A stretch of 64,000 nucleotides of DNA from Mesostigma viride (GCA_009746045.1 RPFO01000418.1:2147670-2211669), one strand, 5' to 3'. Positions 45,157-57,577 are shown, numbered from the stretch's first letter. Translations and numbers: made by a program. Notes: generated from the letters alone by a model not told the origin.

Positions 45157-45203
45157 ATCTCCCAACGGAGTCATGTTATAATTTAATTTGATTTAATTTA
45201 ATC
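45157..45203 (+). repeat. LINE gamma terminal hairpin and tail, right part
   Basis: CTCC-CAAC-GGAG at 45159-45170, then TCATGTTATAATTTAATTT and more TTTAAT-type repeats. The same ending follows the LINE at 50595-50640. Confidence 0.75.
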
Positions 45204-45456
45204 TGTCTCCCAAATTGGCACAGGTCCACCCTCAGTCCACACAACAGAGACCTCGCCCCCTAGTCCTACCCAACCCAGTACATACCCCCACATTCACGTG
45301 CTCACCCCACGGCATCAGTCCCAACCTGTACTGCACGAGTCACTGACATGTATGGCATCGGCACTACGTCCACGTCTGCACACCGACACACACAAGTGAC
45401 TCCAACACGACAGCAAGCCACTCCACTAGACATCCCCCCCTCCCCCGGGCCGCGCG

Positions 45457-45594
<138 letters not shown>

Positions 45595-45659
45595 GAACAC
45601 ATGTGCAAGTTGAAGGCTGCCATGCCACGGAGTACCCGATGAGGTGCTTTTCCGCGCGT

Positions 45660-47710
45660 ATATGTCACCCGGGAAGGCAAGTGGCGCGACTTGCTCGCCC
45701 AGGTCTGGATCGAGTCGCAGATAGCAACTCCGCGTCATCCGGACTATACGGCCGGCCCCGCTGGCCCCCCGGCCCCGCCTAAGTCAGCGGCAGACTACCT
45801 AGTCCCCCCGCTGGTCGGCCCACTTGGCGACCCGTCCGACATGCCTCTTTTCACCTCTCGCGAGGTCACGGAGGCGGTCCAGTGCCTGCGTTATGACGCA
45901 GCCACTGGCTCCGACGAGATTCCTGCCGCAGTTGTGAAACTGGCAGCCGAATTCGAGGACCGCCGGTGTTATGCCGGCTCTTCCGGGACATCTGCAACCG
46001 CCTTCGATCTGCTGTCGTCGCAACCACCTCCAGCGGCCTGGCAACACAGTTTTCGCACGATGCTGTACAAGCTAGAACAAGGGGTCGCCAGCCGACCCCG
46101 GCAACTACAGAGGGGTGTGCATTCAAAGTGCCCCCCTCAAGCTTCTTATGCGGCTCATCCTGAACCGCCTGCGCACGGCCCCGGGACGGTCACCTCAGCG
46201 AGACTCAGCACGGCTTCCGTTCAGGTCGCAACACAGTACAGGCGCTCTTCGCTACTCGCCGACTGGTGGAGGAACTGTAACACCTTCAGCCTGGTGAGTC
46301 CCCTTTGCACCTTGTGCTGGTGGACTTCATCAAAGATTCGGTTTTCTGGCCTGCGCTTTGGGACATCCTCGAGCTGTTCCGGATCCCCCGCCCCCTTCTT
46401 GCTGTCATGGATCCTCAACCTGTATGAAGGGTCCACCACTTCGGTGCGCACTTCTTACGGGACCACTCCACCATGCCCTTTACAGAAGGGTGTGTGGCAG
46501 GGCTGCGTGCTGTCGCCCTACCTGTTCATTATTGTGGTCGAATACGTATAATGCTTCAGGCACGCAAGCGATTCGCCCGCATCGTGGGTAGGGAACCAGG
46601 AGTGCAGGTTGCTAACAAATTCTGGCATGGCGGAGGGGACACGGAGATTCGGCTGGCAGACATCATCTACGCAGACGACACCACCCTCTTCGAGGACACT
46701 GGGCACGTGCAGACATGGCTTGACTGCCTGGCTATCGAGGCCTGTGCAGTGGGGCTTGAGGTCAGCAAGAAGACGTACGACAGAGGCCCTGGCGGTTGGG
46801 CTCACCCACTCACCGCCACCCCTCTATCTCCTCGACGGCTCTCGAGTCCTGTATCGGGACCGCGTCAAGCTGCTGGGCAGCCTACTCCCTAGCTGCGAGG
46901 TGGATGTGGACCATCGCATCTCCCTCGCCTGGCACGCTTTACGCCAGTACCGGGCCCTGTGGCGCAAGCCCCTGGGCAAGATCGAGAAACAGGACCTGTT
47001 CAAGGTCCTCGTCCTTCCTGTTCTCACGTATGGGGCCGAGACGTGGACCCTCACCGCCGACCTGGCCCGCAAGCTGGACGGCGCGGTCACCAACATGCTG
47101 CGTTCCATTTTCAGAGTAGGATATGCTGCTCATGTCCGCAATGAGGACCTGTACCAGGGCATGCCATATTAATCACCAGCACTGGATTAAGCAGCGGCGC
47201 CTGCAGCGCCTAGTAGGGCACCTAGCTCGCACCAACCAGGTAGACACCTCACGTGGCCCCCCCGCAGGACTGCGACCAGCTCAGCCTGGCCGGCACCGCC
47301 TCCTGACGTGGGCCGGGCCCAGCGATGTTAGACGCCGAAAGGCCCACGCCTTCAAAGAACAGCTGAGTACTAGGTCATGGGGGCATAGGCCTCTCCGTGA
47401 TTTGGAAGAAGATGATGGACAAGGCCAAGTGGGCCCAGGTCATAGATAGAGGACAACGAGCCCCCCCCTGTGGGGAAGCGCCCGCGTGTGCAAGCCCGTG
47501 GGAGGCACGCCAGTGCTGTATAGATAGATGTTGTAGTTAGTAATCCTGTTATAGATAGATGTCGTAGGTAGCTGATGTAGATAGCTTAACCGGTAGATAG
47601 CTTAGACCGGTGGGTCTGTTTGCACCCACCCATCCATCCATCCATCGGGGTTAGACCTCCGTGACTCCCCAACGGGAGCACGAGTCTAATTAATTAATTA
47701 ATTAATTAAT
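45660..47710 (+). pseudogene. LINE ORF2 (reverse transcriptase) pseudogene, beta family, with 3' end
   Basis: It begins within the endonuclease-RT linker. The RT region reads through several frames: FTSREVTEAVQCLRYDAATG, then QHGFRSGRNTVQALFATRRL near 46205, LVDFIKDSVFW (motif A, degraded), GVWQGCVLSPYLF near 46490 (motif B) and IIYADDTTLF near 46665 (catalytic motif C, intact). Next come KLLGSLLP, LTYGAETWTLT and a region with RRLQRLVGHLARTNQVDTS. The 3' untranslated region has a CCAT repeat, the hairpin CTCCC-CAAC-GGGAG (47665-47678) and a TTAA tail (47687-47710). Multiple stops and frameshifts; 5' truncated. Confidence 0.85.
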
Positions 47711-48639
47711 CCGGACTATCCAAGACGATCGACTGCCAGACGACTCCGAGTGTGACCGACTCAGCCAAGATATGACGGGTGTGGGGGTAGGTTGCATGCT
47801 ATCAAGGAGACAACCAGGAAGAAGCTATAATCCTTTCCCCTATATAAAGCGAGCTTCGTGACCGTTGGTTGTAAAATTAGGTAGAAAATCGTGGTACAAA
47901 AATCAGCCATTAGGGGGTACTCGGAGGTTGACGGAAGAATCGCAGATATCGCAGATACAGTACGCGCGAAGCGCCCAGCGAGCGCAGCGAGCACCGTACT
48001 AATTCCTATCCGGACCGCAGCGAAGCCAGTACAGTGTAGCCACGGGCTACGGGCAACTAGCCACGGGGAAAAAATTTCAGCAACGGAGGGACGAAAGGAA
48101 TTTCAACGGGCCACAACTTGCACTAGCCAGTAGCCACCGGGCCACTAACCAGTACCGGGCCACGGGCGCCGCGCCGGGCCACGGGCACTGGGCCACTGGC
48201 ACCGGGCCACGGGAATTTAGACTCTGCGCAGCCGGGCTTGAATAGGATTCTCCATTAGTTGTGGAGTCCAAAATAGTTGGGGGCTTGGCCCCCGCCGGGT
48301 CTACTTGTCAAAATTATAATGAAGGGGGAAGCTATGACCATCGGGAAGAGGCAAACAACTGAGGGACCTTCGGAAAGGTGCAATCCCAACGCCAAGTGCA
48401 TGGGACCCCCGTCCGCACCATCAGTCTTGCACATTAAGTTCAACTTGCGACGGACTCTGCAGACAAGCATCCGACAGCTTCTCGCCGCTGGGGATCCATG
48501 ACGACCAAACACTCCCATCAAGTGAAGTATCGCTGCTGTTTGCTGTCACATGAATCAATGTCACTTGAATTTCCATCGCGGCTACCAAGTGGTGCATGTG
48601 TGGATGGCGTCTGCCTCCCTAGAGCGCCCTGCTGAAGGT
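47711..48639. other. No gene recognised; CCACGGGC-rich repeat
   Basis: From 48040 to 48215 the motif GCCACGGG/GCCACTGG recurs about ten times as an imperfect minisatellite. A short GCGAGCGCAGCGAGC run is at 47975. The rest has only short frames. Confidence 0.5.
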
Positions 48640-49137
48640 CTTCATGCGCATGATCGATGCTAGCTGCGCCCGCCGCCCAGGCTCCACGCTGCGCTGGACC
48701 CACACCTGGGTGATCTTCAGATGGGTTTCCGTCGTGGCCGTAACACTGTCATGGCTGTATTTGTCGCGCGCCGGCTGGTGGAGGCGGTGTGTCGCATTTG
48801 CCCTGATGGTTTTCCACTGGTCTTCATTTTTGTTGAATATATCAAGGCTTTCGAAACGGTCCTCTGGAATGCTCTTTGGGCCATCCTAGCTCTGGATCGC
48901 GTGCCACCAGCATTTATTGCTGCCGTTCGCCGGCTGTATGAGAGATCACAGGCAACGTAGTGCGGAGGACCACTGCGGAAGGCACCACCCCATCGGTCAT
49001 TCCCCCTTCACCACGGGGTGTGGCAAGGTTGTGTCCTGTCCCCACATCTAGCTGTCGATCATTGTTGTCGTTGATCACGTCATGCGCCGGCAAGGCACGC
49101 GCACGCTTTACTGCTCGGCATTCGAGCCTGGCTTCAT
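48640..49137 (+). pseudogene. LINE ORF2 RT fragment (gamma family), left part
   Basis: Carries QMGFRRGRNTVMAVFVARRL near 48718, then FVEYIKAFETVLWNALWA near 48830. The second matches motif A, but the usual catalytic Asp is Glu and FD is FE. Then comes GVWQGCVLSP-like coding near 49015 in another frame. It is interrupted at 49138 by a minus-oriented retroelement 3' end. Confidence 0.8.
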
Positions 49138-49489
49138 TAATTAATTAATTAGGAACATAACTCCGTTGGGAGTATCTGTAGCACATAGCCCAGAGAGGGG
49201 GCATATGGCCTATATTATACATTCTAAGCTACTTCCTGCAAGGGTGGGAATGTAAACAACCCTTGCTCTAGGTGCCCCAGGACACCTGCAACCCCATGAT
49301 CTACTATCAAGCTATGCCCAGCTAATGGGGAGCCTGTCATGGGGGGGAAGATCAGCATAGCTATATACAAGAGCTAGGGCATGGCTTCTCAGCAGAGAGT
49401 GACTCCCTGCATGGGCACTGCATAATGAAATAAAGCTAGGCATCATCTGCCGGAGTGTGGCTCATCATAGGCACACATGTACATGACTA
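49138..49489 (-). mobile_element. Alpha 3'-end insertion, 5'-truncated, minus strand
   Basis: On the minus strand it matches 44760-45156: untranslated region, hairpin ACTCC-CAAC-GGAGT (near 49165) and TTAA tail (49138-49152). No coding sequence remains. The flanks on both sides contain a related stretch (CGCTTTACTGCTC ... TTCGAGCC), possibly a long diverged target duplication. Confidence 0.75.
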
Positions 49490-50640
49490 CGTGCGCGCTT
49501 TACTGCTCAGGGTTTAAGGGGTTCGAGCCCGGCTTGGACATCCTGGACGAGCGCGAGCATGGCGGGGTTAGCACTGGCTACCCGCCTGGCCGACCTGATT
49601 TATGCGGACGACACCACCCTCATCGCGTGCTCCGAGCACATTCAGACCTGGCTGGACTGTAAGGGCCTGGAGGCGAGGGCCCGGTGGGGTTGGAGATTAG
49701 TGTCAAAACTGAGGCGATGGTGATTGGGGCCTCCAGTCGCCCACCGCTGCCGCGCCTGCTCGACGGGACGGAGGTCCCATTCCGCAATCACTGTTGGGGA
49801 GCATGCTCGACCCTGACACCGCCGACGATGTGGACATCCGCATCGGCCTGGCCTGCATGGGCCAGGCTCCGTTCGCTCAACACCTTGTACTGGCACTCGA
49901 AGGGCAGGCCTGGGCGAGCACCGCAAGCGCATGCTCTTCTATATGTCCTCGTCCTCACGGTGCTCACGTATGGCGCTGAGGCGTGGACACTCACGGAAAC
50001 ACTGGCAGCTAAGCTAGACGGCACGGTTTACAGCAGGATGCTCCGACAGGTCCTGAACGTAGGGTTTTCCAAGCGTAGGTCATTAGAGTCTTTGTATCAG
50101 GGTATGCGTATTTCGGACGAGATTAGGCAGCGTAGGATAGCATTTGTAGGAGATCTTGCTCGCACCAGCCAGGTCGACACCGCCCTTGGTCTGGCCGGCC
50201 CCCAGCGGCTTGGCCAACCAGGGCGGCGTATTTTGACGTGGCCTGGCCCCAAGGACATTCCCAGGAACTGCTATAGGTAAGCCTGCCATATTGAACTACA
50301 TCCAGATGTTGCTGGCGGACCTAGTGGTCCCAGCCCAGTTTGAACACCGCATCCGTCCACTCTCTCTCCCTTCTTTGGACTGCCATCCAGAACAAGACGC
50401 GGTGGCAGAAGATTGTAAAGGCTCACATGGCAGCCCCTGTGGGCAAGCCACCCCCGCCCGCTAAGAGGAAGGGGCGTTTTGCTGAGTAGTGTAGTTAGGA
50501 TTTTCTATACTAGATAGCTTAGAGTTAGGTTAGTTCGATTACGCGGCTTCCTGAGCCACACCACCCATCCATCAAGGAATATGTGCTAAATGATCTCCCA
50601 ACGGAGGCATGTTATAATTTAATTTTTAATTTTTTTATTG
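49490..50640 (+). pseudogene. LINE ORF2 C-terminal half (gamma family), right part, with 3' end
   Basis: Contains LIYADDTTLIA near 49595 (RT motif C), then LTVLTYGAEAWTLTETL near 49950, SLESLYQGMRI, and RRIAFVGDLARTSQVDTA. The C-terminus reads WQKIVKAHMAAPVGKPPPP and ends KRKGRFAE at a stop near 50490. The 3' untranslated region ends with hairpin CTCC-CAAC-GGAG (near 50595) and ATAATTTAATTTTTAATTT. Frameshifts near 49680 and 49800. Confidence 0.85.
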
Positions 50641-50669
50641 CCTTCCTCAGCGTCTGCCCACAGGTGGCC

Positions 50670-50875
50670 AACTGCCAAAATTAATTTCTTCCACGTTTGT
50701 TGTCAGAATGAGCTCAAACTTTGTGGCATTACTTGTCGATATGTGTTGTATTTGTTAATACCTTGCCAGGCTCTAAATATGTGTCTATGATTTGATTTTT
50801 TTTTTTGCAGCCTAAAAAAGTGCCGTTTTTGCGGGAAAATTAATTACTTCATCAATACTGAATACTCAACATTCC
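50670..50875. mobile_element. Fragment of the TTAA-type transposon family
   Basis: TTGTCAGAATGAGCTCAAAC and the later GATTT-T-run-GCAGCCTAAAAAAGTGCCG match 15784-15910 of copy A and, more weakly, 54910-55055 of copy B. Neither terminus is present. Confidence 0.65.
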
Positions 50876-50889
50876 GGGGCTCCAATTAG

Positions 50890-52362
50890 GTAGTAGGCAT
50901 TCTGGGGATCCACCGCCTCGCTTATTGAACTGTGCAAGCAGCTCTTCCATCAGGGTCGTCTCGTCAATGGTCAGCAGCAGCGTCGCCCATACGAGTACAT
51001 CTTCACCGCCCCCCGCCCCCGGCTGCAGATATACGCCCTCTTCTCCCTCCTTGGACGCTCCATCGGGGAGCTCTGGCCCCCCAAGCCCATCACCACCACC
51101 TTGACCGACTCCTCCATCCGCGCCCTCCTTAAGGAAGCTTTCGAGCAGCACGTGACCCCCCTTGCCACAGATGTGGCGGCAATGGGCGGCACGCTGGCTG
51201 CTGAGCTCCCCACCATCTCCACCGCCACCTCCACCCTCCTCGCCTCCTCCACCGCCACCACCCCCTCCTCCGACGCCATCACCGCCCAGCTCCGCGACAT
51301 CGACCAGCGTCTTAAGGACAATGCCATCGCTATCGAGGTCTTGCAGAACACCGCAGGCCTCACCGCCCAGGTGGTGAAGGACATTGCCGCCAAGCCAGCC
51401 AGCCCCTGCTGGCCTGGCCGGCGATGCTCCTCCCATCACGACCTGGGCGGACATGAGCTTAAGCAGCACACCACCTCCACCACATCCGCCGTCGCAGCCC
51501 AGCTCCAGCGGCAGACGCTTGACCTCCGCGAGGAGGCCGAGCTCGCCAAGCGCAGCCTCAACGTCATTGTCAAGAATCTCAAGATGGAGGAAGGTGAGAA
51601 TTCCGAGAAGCTTGCGCGTGCTTTTGAGAGAGAAATCCTTGATCGCATGGGCCTTACTGGTGAGATCGAGCTGGTCGCCCACCGCCTTCCCCGCGCGCGG
51701 GGTAAGGCAGGGCCGCCCCCGCTCCTTCTCACCTTTAAGACCCCGGCGGACAAGATTTCTTTTCTCAGACGCCGCAAGCGGCTCGAGAAGACTCTCTTCA
51801 CCCTTGATGACGACTTGACCCTGGCGCAGCAACAACGGCGACGGGAGCTATGGCCGACCTACCTCCAGCTCCGGCAGACCAAGGCGGGGCAGCCGGTGTA
51901 CTGGAAGGGGGCGGCCATCTACGTCGGCCACAAGCCCTGGCAGGCGACCCCCGCGACCCCCGCGACTCCAGACGCCCCAGCTTAGGGGAATACAGCAGTA
52001 GTAGTGTAGAATAGATAGACCGTGGCCATGTACATGTACGCCTCCTAGAGGCACTATCCCAGCTAAGCCACGCGCTTTATTTAATCATGTACATGTGTGC
52101 CTACGATGAGCCACACTCCAGATGATGCCTAGCTTTATTTAGTTATGCTGTGCCCATGCAGAGAGTTGCTCTCTGCTGAGATGCCACGCTCTAGTTTTGT
52201 ATAGCCATGATGATCTTCCCCCTCACAGGCATGCTCCCCCCTTACCCGGGCATAGCGTGATAGACCATGAGGGTGCAGGTGCCCTGGTGCACCTAGAGCA
52301 GGGGTCCTTTACATCCCCACCCTTGCAGGAAGTAGCTTAGGATGTATGATAGGCCATATGCC
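50890..52362 (+). mobile_element. Half-LINE copy, 5'-truncated
   Basis: ORF1 coding from about 50900 (FHQGRLVNG, then IYALFSLLGRSIGELW) to TAG at 51985, followed by the alpha 3' untranslated region to about 52362. The terminal hairpin and tail are missing, and the sequence switches into LINE delta. It supports the ORF1-to-3'UTR arrangement of the complete copy at 43164. Confidence 0.8.
51101..51985 (+). pseudogene. ORF1 gene of the truncated half-LINE
   Basis: Nearly identical to residues 166-458 of the intact ORF1. Between 51400 and 51458 a pair of compensating indels replaces the APPITTWADM-type segment with unrelated residues (SPCWPGRRCSSHHDLGGHE) before the frame is restored. The RRM-like and C-terminal parts are intact. 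The N-terminal third lies in another frame or is lost. Confidence 0.8.
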
Positions 52363-52688
52363 CCCTCTCCTGGGCCCCCACCCACACTCCGCCTCTTAGA
52401 CGATGCCGAGGTCAACTACCCTCCTTCAGGCCGCTTCAAGCTGCTCGGCAGTTGGCTTCCCGACTGCGAGGACGACATGACGACACGGATCGGCATGGCG
52501 TGGGCGCACCTCCATGACCACCGCCGCTGGTGGAGCAACCCCGCCCTACCCCGGATCGTCAAGCGTGACCTCTTCAAGGTCGTCATTCTGACGATCCTGA
52601 CCTACGGCGCCGAGACGTGGACACTGATGCAGGAGCTGGAGCAACGACTCGACGGCGCCGTCACCAAGATGCTGCGCAAGGCCCTTAA

Positions 52689-55373
52689 GGGGACCGGACG
52701 GTTCCGAATTTTTTGGCGCCAAAAAATTCGCGCCGGTACCGAAGGTCATAAATTTCACGTGCACGGTGCGCGCACCCCTTGCGGAAGTGGCCATGGCGAC
52801 TGCGTTCAGGCGAAACTACCACACTAGGGCAGGCGAAATGCAAAAATTTTACTCGAATCTAAAAGACGATGAGTTTATGATGTTAGTTTGCGGCGGAAAT
52901 CAGCTGGTTTACAATATCGCTGTTGTTTTTTTATGCCATCGGCATGGGGGGTAATCTGAATTTTTTGGTCGCGCGGAATGAAATAGAATTCATGATAGCG
53001 GCTGTAAAATCGCGGTTTTGGGGGTTGTTCTGACCGTGAAGCAGGCATTAATATCGGTTGCATCGAATTCTAAACCGAGCTGGTGCTTTTTGCCAGATTT
53101 TCGGCCATTATCGGTAAGTAATTGTTCAGACCTGCGCAGTGCGTGTCTGACCTGTCCATGGAATAACGGCTGTTATTGCGCGCCTGGGCGAGGGATTTAC
53201 GAGGGCGAGTTACAGATTTGTCGCGAATGTTATATGCTATCAGTGCCTTCTTCTATGAGCTCATCGTTCGATTTTTTTTTGCGTTCTTTTTGGGCAGTTT
53301 CCGCCAGCTAGCTTGCCGTCGCTTGCCGTTGTGTTGCCGAATACCTGGCAGCTTTAGATTGTTTTCGTTGATGTCGTGATCAGGGCCGCTTCAGTCGCAG
53401 CCTATAGCTCGTCGGGAAGGTATAAGGCATTTCATAAAACGTGTTCTGGCAAGGATGTTGTGCGTATGGACGCTTCTTGTTGTTTGAGAGTGACGCACCC
53501 TCTCTTCGCAGGCCGCAGCGGCATCACAGCGCTCATGCGCTGAAGGGCCGCCAATGGTTTCTTTGCATTTTATCGTGCAGGGATGGAAGTGTTTTAGTGA
53601 TGATGATGTTGGAGATATTGCATTTGTGTGACTGCATGTAGATAGCTGGCACCAATGGTTGTTTGAGCTTTCCTTTGTTATGATGATGTGACAAGACTAC
53701 AATGTGCTGAGCCAACCATGGTTGACATGCATGACTGCATGCAAGCTATATATACCATGTTCCTACTTGGTTCCTTGCCCTCCATAGTCCCAGTTTGTCA
53801 TCCATGCCGGGGAGGACAGTTTAGGAGGTGTTGTTGAGCTGATTAGCTTGGTTGGCATCAACCTTACACTCTAACCTGGGAGAAACATAGGAAATGCTGC
53901 TTAGGCATGTTAGGGCTACCATCGTCAAGGCTATGAACATATTTACAAGGCTGGCCATGCTGGAGGGATGATGAACACATATGAGGTGCGTGGCCACCCC
54001 TTTGTACATTGTAAACATACTCAGCATGGTTTTGGTGCATGTTGGATGGCATATGAAGTGGCACTGTGGGGTTACTAACTTACTGAGTGGTCCTTAGCGC
54101 CTTGTCAGGTGGTCATATAGGAAACCCATCAACTTGAGTAGTTATTGTCACAATGACCCCCCACGTTGAGCATGCGTTGCCGTCAGCGTGCAAGAGTTAA
54201 TCATGTGTGCTTTGGTCAGTTTGCAGATGTCTTTGATGAAGAAGGAGGTGCTAGTGTGGCTGAATGGTTACTATAATTTCCTTGTAGTGTCTACATGGGT
54301 GGCCGTCTTGGAATGGTTGTAACTTGGGCAGTTCTTGGCAGAACGTCGTCAAACCTTGAACATAGGAGGTACCATATGTGCAGAGGATGGTAGTATGTGG
54401 TTGGGCATCACGGTCACACCGGCTGTGGAGGAGCAGCTGGCCTCCCTCAAGCTGGAGAGGGCACGCCAGCAGGCCAAGAAGAGGGACCCAAACTGGCGCA
54501 GGCTGCGCAAGAAGAAAAAAACTGAGGCCCAGGGGGGCAAGTGGAAGGATAACAAGGCCGGTGGGGAGTATGAGCATGGCAGTGGCTATGCCATCTACGG
54601 GCAGCCCGTGGCTGGACAGGAAGGGGGGGGGAATCCAGTGACAGTGGCAGTGACAGTGTGCTCTGCACGGTGTGTGGCGGTGCAGAGCACAAGAAGGTGA
54701 ACCCCTTTCTCTTGTGTTCCAACCAGGATCCGGGCGACCATGGGGGCCACATGTTGTGCTTGGGTTTCACGCTGTCCACCGTGCCTGGTGATCCCTGGTT
54801 TTGTGCAGCATGTGATGACACGGGGGCCAACAGTGTGCTTGATTGACAGTTTTTCCAGTTTTTTCCAAGTCCTGAAATGGGCTATAACCATGATCATATA
54901 TGTGTTATACTGGTCAGATTGAGCTGAAAATTTGTCAGTGTACATTTCCCACCATCTAATATTTGATTTTAACCCCACTGGCCATATAACATGTGTTATT
55001 GATTTTATTTATTTTTTTATGTGCTAAAAAAGACCCTTTTTAGGTCAAAATTTAACACCTACTAGTTTGAAGTACCATTTTTGGGACCCAACTAGCCAGG
55101 TTTTTTGTAAACAGTGGGAACTTAAAGAAAATATCATGGATGATTGAATTTGGTCTTGCCATGCACCTAGGCACTAGGTGCCATGGACCCTATGGTTTAG
55201 CGTATTATGCTGGCATCCGGTGTATAGCCAGGGGTCATGAACCCTACAGGTGGGGGGATGCATGCCCAAACATGTTGTTTTGATGCCCCAAACTCAAATC
55301 TGGACATATCATGTGCAATTACAATGTTATTACATGAGTTCACTTTTGGGGTGGTTAGAACTGTCCGGTCCCC
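52689..55373. mobile_element. TTAA-flanked DNA transposon, copy B (2,685 bp) with PHD reading frame
   Basis: The ends GGGGACCGGAC (52689) and GTCCGGTCCCC (to 55373) are exact inverted repeats flanked by TTAA (52685-52688 and 55374-55377). It lies inside the LINE delta coding sequence. With one TTAA kept, KMLRKAL joins NIPFGLHISNEDLY in frame, so the boundaries are firm. The left part resembles copy A throughout. The extra region near 54335-54846 encodes a PHD-type finger protein absent from A. No DDE transposase was recognised, so it is probably non-autonomous. Confidence 0.85.
54335..54846 (+). pseudogene. PHD-finger reading frame within TTAA transposon B
   Basis: The first part (54335 to about 54630) encodes a Lys/Arg-rich helical protein (SLKLERARQQAKKRDPNWR). 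A run of nine G at 54623-54631 marks a frame change. The second frame gives SDSVLCTVCGG, FLLCSNQD, GGHMLC and WFCAACDD and stops at 54846. The Cys/His order (C-x2-C, C, H-x2-C, C-x2-C) fits a PHD/RING-like zinc finger; one ligand of the second pair is unclear (Asp in CSNQD). PHD fingers usually read histone tails. It may be a captured host segment or an accessory transposon protein. Confidence 0.55.
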
Positions 55374-56024
55374 TTAACATCCCCTTTGGTTTGCACATTA
55401 GTAATGAGGATTTGTACGCTGATTTGCCCTAGCTATGTTTCCCACATTATTAGGCACAGGCGCCTGGGCCTAGCCGGGCACCTGGCCCGCACAGATCAGG
55501 TAGATACATCAGATAGACTAGCTGGCACCAAGCCCGCCCAGCCTGGGCGATATGTCCTCACCTGGCGTGCCCCCGGCCGCGCGCGGCAGGGCCGCCACAC
55601 TAGGAAGAGGGGGTTGAGAAATTTCTCACTTTTTTCTCAGTTTTTCTCAATTTGGGCGTTTTTCTGAGATTTTTCTCAGCAAATTGAGAAGAACTGAGAA
55701 AAATCTCAGTTTTTCTCAGGACGATTGAGAAGAACTGAGAAAATTCTCAGATTGGTCTCAGTTTTTGAGAAAATTTTCACGAAACCTGAGAAATGGCCTG
55801 AGAAGTGCTGAGAAGAATTGAGAATCATTCTCAATTTTCTCAAACAAGTCCAAGGCCACAACTGAGAAAACCGCAAGAACTGAGAAAGCAGAGAAAACCA
55901 CAAGGACTGAGAACGAGGAGATTCACACACTTGATACAAACGCATCACATTGCAAGCGGTGAGCATGGTAGAGATGGAATGTGAAAAATATAGGGTTATC
56001 ATACAATATAGCCAATGTACCATC

Positions 56025-56315
56025 CAAGCCACGAGCCACGAGGTAGCCATGGCTGACAACGGAGCTCATAACTTTCACGTTTGGGCACCCAATTCGGCTG
56101 TGAATATCACAATCACTTCGTCTTTCTAAGACGCACACGCTGATATACTTTTCCGAAGCTATTGCGCAATATATGACGAGCAAACGCTCCTCGACGCAAC
56201 GCAGCCTGGCAGCTGCGCTAAGCCCTGAAAGTACGTCTGCAGCTCCGGCTGCAGCCTCGCCCTCAGGTCCGGAAAGAAGTGGCGACACTAGTCGTGCACT
56301 GGTGGTCGCCCAGAT
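56025..56315 (+). repeat. Half-LINE 5'-end fragment
   Basis: Matches 43185-43475: CCACGAG repeats, GGAGCTCATAACTTTCACG, then an ORF1 start region (SKRSSTQRSLAAAL). The ATG corresponding to 43340 is ACG here (TATGACGAGC), an out-of-frame change. It ends abruptly after the ALVVAQIP codons. Confidence 0.75.
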
Positions 56316-56417
56316 CCCTCATTTGATGCCCAGCACGTTGAACGCGTTGTGTCGGCACAGCGATCCCCCCTGCATTCAAACAGAGGCACACCGATAACCA
56401 AGAAAAGCGTATGCAAA

Positions 56418-56684
56418 TGTGTAGCCTTGTTCCTTGAAATTATGGCTGGCTTACGCAAAGAGCGACTGTAAGATGACCTGTACAGTGGGGCCGGAAACAG
56501 CTTGCTTGATCAGGGCGTGTTTTTCGAGCTTCACTGGCCGGGAGTGTCTAGTGGTGAGAACGATTTCTGCGATCGCTTTCCCACCATTTACGAGGAAATA
56601 CCCGCAAATGAAAAACCACTGAAACGGTCTAGCTAGTCAGTCATTACATTCGCCATATGCCATGCATGTTTCCAAGAACTGCAC
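56418..56684 (-). mobile_element. SINE-like S1, 3'-truncated copy (minus strand)
   Basis: Reverse complement of 29639-29905, with the 5' end GTGCAGTTCTTGG at 56684 and TAGCTAGACC conserved. The last 110 bases of S1, including TTGTCTCCTT, are missing. Confidence 0.75.
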
Positions 56685-57365
56685 ACGGTCCAAATGCAAA
56701 AATCCGGAGGACACGACTTCATTGCTTCATTGTCGTCAGAAAGCAACAAACGTGAAAACGCTAGCTGCCCAAATCTGAGATTCCGCGGAGCACAGAAAGT
56801 AAGAAAGCCTAGAAGCTACCAGCAAGGAATCGAACATAGGACTTCATTGCTTCATATTTGTATGCACAAGAATAAATAAGTAACATGCATTAAGGGCCCG
56901 CCTGCATAAAGGGCCTGCAGTCTGATGCGGGCTCAACGGCAGCACCGCCATAGCAGATAAGGGCCCCCAGTCTGATGCGGGCCCCACAGCACCACCGCCA
57001 TAGCAGAGCTCAAAGGGGTCGTGGTGCGCATGAAACGTATGTATTTGTCGGTAGGTGCCGTTGGGGTCAAATTGGGTGCCGCCAAAATCGGGCCGAACTG
57101 AGGCCGTCGATGAGTGCCATCATGCGGCTTGGGTCATTTCTGTTGGAGAACTTCAGGTAAGTTAACTTAATGCAAACCACTGGTCGCCCGCGTCGGGAAC
57201 CGGCCCAACGGCTCTTCCGCAACAGAAAATTACGCGGCATACTGCAGAAGTCGTCGGATCGTTACATTTCGACGGTCAAGATTTCAAGATGAGGCTTGCG
57301 TTCAATTTGCCGCAGTTTGCCGCCCAGAGAAAGTAGTCGTTGGACTCGTTCCCCACGAGAAACAC

Positions 57366-57577
57366 AATCAAGCAAGCTGTTTCCGGCCCCACCGTCTAGG
57401 TCATCTCGTCGCTCTACACGTCAGCCAGCCATAATTTCAATGCACAAGGCTACACATTTCCATCTCCATTCATATTCATAATCCTGCACGACTCGAAAAC
57501 GCGGACAAGATAACGGCAGGCTCGAGCTACCATGGTCCGGATTCTCCCGATTTCTGGCCTGCGCTGGTTGTCTCCTT
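57366..57577 (+). mobile_element. SINE-like S1, 5'-truncated copy
   Basis: AAGCTGTTTCCGGCCCCACC to GGTTGTCTCCTT, matching the 3' half of the full copy at 29639. It lies inside the CACTA-like element. Confidence 0.75.

Noticed and set aside
46330-46360. Similarity of the LINE sequence GGTTTTCTGGCCTGCGCT to the S1 3' end
   Set aside because: Only about 16 bases match, within RT coding sequence; shared ancestry is not supported.
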